DNA from: Roseiarcus sp963764955 | GTDB taxonomy: Bacteria > Pseudomonadota > Alphaproteobacteria > Rhizobiales > Beijerinckiaceae | Assembly (NCBI GenBank): GCA_963764955.1 | Contig: CAVXVE010000004.1 | Location: forward strand, 186,001 to 250,000 | Length of the DNA: 64,000 bases | Reading direction: 5' to 3' | In this document: positions 59,237-64,000 of the stretch, piece by piece | Layout: each line of letters opens with the position of its first letter | How positions within the stretch are numbered: position 1 is the first letter of the stretch | Made by a program: the position numbers and the translations under genes | Notes under the pieces: model-generated | What the model was told of the DNA's origin: nothing | What the model saw: only the letters and a program-made list of their open reading frames with translations | Databases searched by the model: none

Positions 59237-62200
59237 TCACAGTTGCGTTCTGGCCTTGATAGCGGCCATCAATTCCAATGCCTTGGCGATCACAGGCATC
59301 TCCGCCGTCGGCGAAAAGCCTCCGAGCGCGGGCGCGAGGACAGCGTGTGCTTCGACGAGACGGTCGGTCGATTGATAGAGCTTAGCGAGCGCAAGCGACG
59401 CGAGCAGCTCGAAACTCCGGGCGCCCTGTTGTTTCGCGATAGCGAGGGAGGTTTTGAAAGCGTCTTCGGCCTGCGCAGGGTTGGCGGGCTCACGCTTCAA
59501 AAGGATATTGCCGCGCACTCGATGCAGGTTGGAATCGTAAAGCCGATCCCCGCCTTCTTGACTCATCACCAAAGCTTCGTCGATCAACGCCAAGGCTCGC
59601 TCATAGTTCTGCGCCGTAGCTTCAAGCCTCGCAAGAGCGCCAAGAAAGCCAGGAACTATGACCCGATTGCCTTGATCCCGATAATCCGCCAGCGATTTGC
59701 GGAAGTCATCTAAGCCGCGTTGCGTATTGCCCAGCTGAGTGCGACCCCAGCTCAGATACAAACGTGAAAGCGCAAGATAATACCCCATGCTATGCTGTTG
59801 GCTGATCTTCAGAAAATTCCCGGCGTCGACGACAACGCTCTCGAAGTCATTTCGTGCGGTCTCAATCGCGATTTTGTAAAGGAGCACAGACGCGGTGGTC
59901 GGGGGGTGGCCCAGCTCGCCGGCGAGACGTGTCGCCTCCTCGATCAATTCACGTGCGCGCGGGAGATCCCCTGACAGCCACATCGTAAACGCGAGGACAG
60001 CTCTAGCGCTTGCTCCGACGTCAAAGCCGAACTTTTCTCTGATTTCGCTGCCGGGCTCCTCGAAACGACTAAGCCCCAGTTCGAGTTGGGTTCGCGCCTC
60101 GCGCAAGTCGCCCAGTTGCATGCAGGCCTGGCCAAAGGCTAGGTGGCCGGCCCGGGCCTCGGCAATTCGTCCTTCGGCTTCCGCCTCTCGAAGAAAACGC
60201 TCGGCAATATCCCGAGCCACGCGGAATTCCCCGCGCGACCAACTCCAGAGAAACCGACCAAAAAGTGCAGAAAACCCATCAGCGGGAAGTTCGGCGCGCG
60301 CCGCGAGAGCGCTCGTGCGTTCGAACGCGGCCTTGGCCTCGTCCGCCGCGTAACCCTTCGACCATAGGACTGCCTGAGCGTAGTCGTTCTGCAGCTTGAC
60401 CCGCCGGCTCGCCTCCGCCTTTGAAATCGCGGCCGCCGCGGCGGGCTCCGCCGCCTTATCCGCCAGAGCGATCGCCTTGCCGAGATGGGCGATCGCCTCC
60501 TGGAACGCCGAGCGGCGCAAGGCTCGATCGCCGGCCTTGCCCCACCATTCGATCGCGAGTTCGTCGAGGCCGGCCCGGGTGAAATGATGGGCGATGACTT
60601 CCGGCTCGGCAGCCGCGGCCTCTGGCTGTCCGACCAGGATTTCCGCCGCGCGGCAATGGAGCGCCTGGCGCGTGCTCTTGAGCAGGCTCTCGTAGGCCGC
60701 GTCCTGGATCAGCGCATGCTTGAAGCGATAGCTCCCTTGCGAGCGGGCGCCCTCGGAGATGAGGAGATCCGCGTCGGCGAGCCTGTCGAGCGCGGGCTGG
60801 AGGGCGGGGTCGCCGATCCCGCCCACGTCCCGCAACAGCGCATAAGTGAAATCACGGCCCAATACGGCGCCGACCTGCGCGACTTCGCGCGCTTCGCCGA
60901 GCCTGTCGAGCCGCGCCGCGAGCGACTGCTGAAGCGTCGGTGGGATCGCCTGCGGGCCGCCCGGCTGGCCGCGCTCGAGCAGAAGGCGCGTGACCTCCTC
61001 GACGAACAACGGCACGCCACCGGTGCGCTCGTTGACCCCCTCGACGATGTCCCTGGGCAGCGCATGATGGGCCGAGAGTTCACTGACCATCTTCGCGACC
61101 TGCGCGCGATCGAGCGGGGACAGGGAGATTACGCTGTGGTGCGACCTCGCGCTCCAGGGTGGGCGGAACTCGGGCCGCGTCGTCGCGATGATCAGCAGCG
61201 GCGCCTGCGCACCCCGCTCGGCGAGAGCCTGCAGGAGATCAAGCGAGGTCGGATCGGCCCAATGCAGGTCCTCGAACGCGAGCGCGACGGGCTGCGAGCG
61301 CGCCCCGGCGAGAAACCACGCGACAAGGGCCGCCAATTGCCGCCGGCGCAATTCCTCTCGCGCGAGTTTCGCGACGCGCTCCTCTGGCAATGGAACGTCG
61401 ACCAGCGGCGCGAGCAACGGCGCGTATTCGGTTGGGTCCAGACCGATCAGACCCAGAGTGTTCTCGAGGTCGGCGAGGCGCCGGTCGGCAGGTTCATTCA
61501 CGCCAAAGCGCTGGCGACCCCATTCGGCGATCGGATGCAAAGGCGTATTCTGCAGGAGTTGCGACGACGACAATTCGACAAAGGTGTGTGGCGTCTCACC
61601 GAGCGTCGCGCGAAACTCCTCCACCAGACGCGACTTGCCGATGCCGGGTTCGCCGACAATGAGCGTGAGCTGGCCCGCGCCGTCGCGAGCCCGATACCAG
61701 CGCCGACGCAAGAGGTCGAGTTCCTCCTCGCGCCCGATGAGAGGGGTGAGAGCACGCGCTCCGCCCCTGCGGCCGCCGCCGCTCGCGCGGACGATCCTGA
61801 AAAGCTGGACCAGGGCGGACACGCCCTTGAGTTCGCGCGCGCCCTGCTCCTCGGCGACAAAGAGACCAGCCACCTGCCGCTGGACGTTCAAGGTGACGAG
61901 CACCGACCCCGGCTCGGCGGCCGCCTCCACGCGCGCAGCGACATTCGGCGCATCGCCGAACACTTCGCCGGTCGCCTCCACGACGACCGGGCCGGACTCG
62001 ATCCCGATGCGCGCCTTGAGCTCCGGCGCGCCCCTGGCCGCGTTCCTGGCGTTGAGTTCGGCAAGCGCCCGCTGGATCGCGAGCGCCGCCCGAACGGCGC
62101 GCTCGGCGTCGTTCTCCTGCGCGCGCGGATAGCCGAAAAGCGCCATCAGCCCGTCGCCGAGCCGCTTCAGCACATGGCCGCCGAAATCGGTCACTGCCTT

Positions 62201-62572
62201 CGACGCCTCGTCGAGATAGGCGTTGACGAGGTTGCGCCAGTCCTCGGGGTCGAGCTTGGCGACAAGGCCCGTCGAGCCGACGAGGTCGAAGAACAGGACG
62301 GTGAGATGCCGCCGTTCCGCCTCGGCGCCTGACATTGGCGCGGACGGGGACGGCTTGGCAGACGCGGGCTTTGCGGCTGACGGCGGCGTTTCGCCCACGG
62401 AGAGAGCGGCGATCGCCCGCATGAGCCGCTTGCGGTGCCCAAGCGGCACGCCGATCTTTTCGAGGTCGACTTCGACCAGGTCGGGCAGGACGCCCGCGTC
62501 GATCTCATGCTCGCGGAACAGGGCTTCGTATTGTCCGAGGTCGATCGCGTTCAGCCACTGGGCGACGTTCAT
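59237..62572 (-). CDS. SAM domain - adenylate/guanylate cyclase - AAA ATPase - TPR signalling protein
   Basis: An 1111-residue protein from ATG 62572. Domains: SAM-like helical domain (residues 1-60, MNVAQWLNAIDLGQYEALFR); class III cyclase domain (about 88-260) with RRHLTVLFFDLVGSTGLVAK (metal aspartate D96) and LKRLGDGLMALFGYPRAQEN (second aspartate D140); and an AAA/STAND-type ATPase with Walker A GEPGIGKSR (307-315) and LAFEDLHWADPTSLDLLQAL. The C-terminal half is TPR-like helices. The class is known from rhizobia and actinobacteria. It may make cAMP or cGMP in response to a ligand sensed by the TPRs. Substrate-specifying residues were not evaluated. Seems monocistronic. Confidence 0.9.
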   Translation of the reverse strand: MNVAQWLNAIDLGQYEALFREHEIDAGVLPDLVEVDLEKIGVPLGHRKRLMRAIAALSVGETPPSAAKPASAKPSPSAPMSGAEAERRHLTVLFFDLVGSTGLVAKLDPEDWRNLVNAYLDEASKAVTDFGGHVLKRLGDGLMALFGYPRAQENDAERAVRAALAIQRALAELNARNAARGAPELKARIGIESGPVVVEATGEVFGDAPNVAARVEAAAEPGSVLVTLNVQRQVAGLFVAEEQGARELKGVSALVQLFRIVRASGGGRRGGARALTPLIGREEELDLLRRRWYRARDGAGQLTLIVGEPGIGKSRLVEEFRATLGETPHTFVELSSSQLLQNTPLHPIAEWGRQRFGVNEPADRRLADLENTLGLIGLDPTEYAPLLAPLVDVPLPEERVAKLAREELRRRQLAALVAWFLAGARSQPVALAFEDLHWADPTSLDLLQALAERGAQAPLLIIATTRPEFRPPWSARSHHSVISLSPLDRAQVAKMVSELSAHHALPRDIVEGVNERTGGVPLFVEEVTRLLLERGQPGGPQAIPPTLQQSLAARLDRLGEAREVAQVGAVLGRDFTYALLRDVGGIGDPALQPALDRLADADLLISEGARSQGSYRFKHALIQDAAYESLLKSTRQALHCRAAEILVGQPEAAAAEPEVIAHHFTRAGLDELAIEWWGKAGDRALRRSAFQEAIAHLGKAIALADKAAEPAAAAAISKAEASRRVKLQNDYAQAVLWSKGYAADEAKAAFERTSALAARAELPADGFSALFGRFLWSWSRGEFRVARDIAERFLREAEAEGRIAEARAGHLAFGQACMQLGDLREARTQLELGLSRFEEPGSEIREKFGFDVGASARAVLAFTMWLSGDLPRARELIEEATRLAGELGHPPTTASVLLYKIAIETARNDFESVVVDAGNFLKISQQHSMGYYLALSRLYLSWGRTQLGNTQRGLDDFRKSLADYRDQGNRVIVPGFLGALARLEATAQNYERALALIDEALVMSQEGGDRLYDSNLHRVRGNILLKREPANPAQAEDAFKTSLAIAKQQGARSFELLASLALAKLYQSTDRLVEAHAVLAPALGGFSPTAEMPVIAKALELMAAIKARTQL

Positions 62573-62706
62573 CGTCGTTCTCGCGCACGGTTCGACTCCG
62601 ATGATGGTCCCCGGGAGACTGCGAGTCCAGGTGGGGAGCGTTGGCCGGCCGCTATGGGGTCGATTCGACCGGTTCACTACCCCGTCGGGGAATGGCCGCT
62701 ATTTGC

Positions 62707-62930
62707 GTGCGCCGTGAGAAGGCGGCGCTTTCCAGTGGGTGCAAGCCCCACCCGGCAACCGCTCCAGCCGGAAGCAACCGGAGCAGTCATGGAGGTGACG
62801 AAATGGCTGAAGCCTTCGGTGTAGCAGGTCACATATAGGTGACGGCGCGAGTGTGCGGGCCGCAACGCGAGTGAACGCTGAGCAAGCCTCACATGAGCAG
62901 GTGGCAGTCAAGTGGATCGTTTCCGGGTGA
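62707..62930 (+). ncRNA. Group II intron-like 5' fragment (domain I region), truncated
   Basis: The stretch starts with GTGCG (62707), the consensus 5' end of bacterial group II introns. It has several small hairpins in the familiar order: GCGCCG...CGGCGC, then GTGGG-TGCAAG-CCCAC, then paired CCGGC/GCCGG, and later GTGTGCGGGCCGCAACGCGA and GTGAACGCTGAGCAAGCCTC. No reverse transcriptase and no 3' domain V follow; instead the sequence changes into the flank of an insertion sequence. The call rests on pattern memory, so confidence is moderate. Confidence 0.42.
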
Positions 62931-63286
62931 TCAGTCTCCAGCGGTTTGTCCGGTATCCGAGGTTCTGAGCCCGCTTGCGTGACGCGGCTCGTTTCCGAGC
63001 ACGATCAACCTCATATGTGGAACGGCCCGCGGTGCAAGGAGCTTCTCAATCGATTTCACCCGCGTGGACGGTGCGTTCATATGTACGGCCTTGAAGCACG
63101 GTACATGACCGCTGGCCTCGATGAGATCCGCGAAACGAGGAGCTAAATCACATCCACGCACTTTAAGTGCAGTGAGGTTGGCGGCTTCACTCGTTCCGGG
63201 ATTTCGTCCCATGGGTTCATCGTCTGTAGTTGCACCTTGCATCTGCCGGCCTTGCGCCGGTCAGATTGGTTTGTCGGTCATAACCC
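62931..63286. mobile_element. Non-coding end of the IS110/IS1111-type element
   Basis: About 355 bases between the intron-like fragment and the transposase stop. It has several short stem-loops, for example CTGCCGGCCTTGCGCCGG near 63243, and a 103-codon minus-strand frame (62931-63242) that matches no family I know. In the IS1111 subgroup the noncoding region downstream of the transposase gene encodes the bridge RNA, so this interval is the expected location. The exact end of the element is not visible. Confidence 0.5.
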
Positions 63287-64000
63287 TCATCGGGCAACCG
63301 CAGCGATCGAGAGCGGCTCAGGACGATGATAAATCCCGCCCTTATTCAGAAGCGCCCAAATGATCCGGGCCATCTTGTTGGCCAACGCGACTGCGGCCAC
63401 CTTGAACGGGCGCCTAGCGAGTAGCGCTTTCAGCCAGGGGCGCGCCCGATCATCGTTCCGGGCAATCCGCAGAACGGCTGTCGCCCCGAGGACCAGGAGA
63501 ACACGAAGTTCGGGATTGCCCATTTTAGAGATCCCTCCGAGTCGTTCCTTGCCTCCGCTGGAATGGGGCCTCGGTGTCAATCCCACCCAGGCGGCGAAGT
63601 GGCGCGCCGATTTGAATCCGCCGGGATCCGGAACCAGAGCCTTTATGGTCGCAGCGGTGATGGCGCCGACGCCGGGGATCGTCGTCAGGCGGCGCATGTC
63701 TTCGTCGCGCTTTGCCTCCGTAACGATGGCACGTTCGAGCTTGAAGATCTGATCAGCCAGGGTGTCGATCTGATCGGCAACCGCCATCAGGGCGAAGCGT
63801 GCCGCTGCGGGCAGTCGAGTATCTTCATCTTCCCGCACGATGGTCATCAGCGCCGCAACGCTGGGAAGGCCGCCGGCCGCGATGATGCCCAGTTCAGCCA
63901 AATGTGCACGTAAGGCGTTCACCGACTGCGTTCTCTGCTGCACCAGAAGAGCCCGCGTTTTCAGCACCATTGCGTCTGCTTGTTGTTCGGCGGTCTTGAT
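63287..64000 (-). CDS. Partial IS110-family transposase (IS1111-like subgroup)
   Basis: The C-terminal 237 residues of a transposase whose start lies beyond the right edge; the frame stays open to base 64000. ALLVQQRTQSVNALRAHLAE and ITAATIKALVPDPGGFKSAR, preceded by LTTIPGVG, are the IS110/IS116/IS902 C-terminal (transposase_20) domain. WVGLTPRPHSSGGKERLGGI with KMGNPELRVLLVLGATAV follows, and VAAVALANKMARIIWALLNK is typical of IS1111-like members. The N-terminal DEDD catalytic domain is outside. The serine-containing motif (HSSGGKERLGGISK) needed for activity is present, so the element may be intact. Confidence 0.9.
   Translation of the reverse strand: MKTAEQQADAMVLKTRALLVQQRTQSVNALRAHLAELGIIAAGGLPSVAALMTIVREDEDTRLPAAARFALMAVADQIDTLADQIFKLERAIVTEAKRDEDMRRLTTIPGVGAITAATIKALVPDPGGFKSARHFAAWVGLTPRPHSSGGKERLGGISKMGNPELRVLLVLGATAVLRIARNDDRARPWLKALLARRPFKVAAVALANKMARIIWALLNKGGIYHRPEPLSIAAVAR

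Noticed and set aside
62931..63242. A 103-codon minus-strand gene between the intron-like fragment and the transposase
   Set aside because: No family recognised, and it lies in the part of an IS1111-type element expected to be non-coding; kept only as part of the element.

Overview
The window is high-GC alphaproteobacterial DNA. Gene content points to the Hyphomicrobiales (Rhizobiales), possibly a Beijerinckiaceae- or Methylocystaceae-like lineage, although the exact genus cannot be read from it. The clues are a phosphatidylcholine synthase, a PopZ-type polar organiser next to tolC and valS, an ExoR-like Sel1-repeat protein, CtaA/CtaB heme-A enzymes, hom near recJ, and a DUF6481 protein. No origin, rRNA or CRISPR array was seen. 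One tRNA gene (Cys) is present.

Layout. 1-2.3 kb: the tail of a glycan locus (a sugar transferase running off the edge and a methyltransferase) and a frameshifted dihydrofolate-reductase-like gene. 2.5-11 kb: an MsbA-type ABC exporter and a respiratory block (ctaB, a 36-residue membrane peptide, a DUF420/CtaM-like protein, a divergent heme-copper-oxidase-like protein, and ctaA on the other strand), interrupted by a trypsin-like protease with near-identical 48-residue repeats. 11-17.8 kb: DUF6481, hom, a DMT transporter, a TauE permease, a VOC protein and recJ, flanked by two inverted copies of an unusual palindromic, iteron-bearing intergenic element. 18-26.4 kb: DUF2939 and cyanase, followed by a decayed accessory stretch. 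That stretch holds a frameshifted low-GC glycosidase, CDP-diacylglycerol pyrophosphatase, an SDR, three copies of the 5' end of a DNA-repair exonuclease gene, the multiply frameshifted exonuclease and DNA ligase genes, and a repeat-protein remnant.

26.4-33 kb: a membrane protein, an AbrB-family transporter and a cysteine-less isochorismatase-like hydrolase, divergent from a TetR regulator with visible operators; then a ClC channel, a UbiH-type hydroxylase, phosphatidylcholine synthase and tRNA-Cys. 34.5-42.5 kb: the conserved pcm-tolC-popZ-valS block, an ExoR-like protein and a PRC-barrel protein. 42.9-52.8 kb: a coupled DUF5989-like/acyltransferase-SGNH pair, a higBA toxin-antitoxin module with its palindromic operator, an HSL esterase, an EntS-like exporter, a UBP zinc-finger protein beside a cyclic-nucleotide-binding thioredoxin-reductase-like flavoprotein, and a CPA1 antiporter. 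53-59 kb: small unknown genes, remnants of a ribose-type ABC transporter, a secreted unknown, a coiled-coil membrane protein and a Gfo/Idh/MocA oxidoreductase. 59-64 kb: a 1111-residue SAM-cyclase-AAA-TPR signalling protein, then a group II intron-like 5' fragment abutting a partial IS110/IS1111-type element.

At least eleven single-base frameshifts are inferred, in genes otherwise recognisable. Six lie in the exonuclease/ligase pair, while long essential genes (valS, recJ, hom) are intact. This favours local gene decay, but residual sequencing indels cannot be excluded. All functional calls are from reading the sequence and from family knowledge; no search was run.
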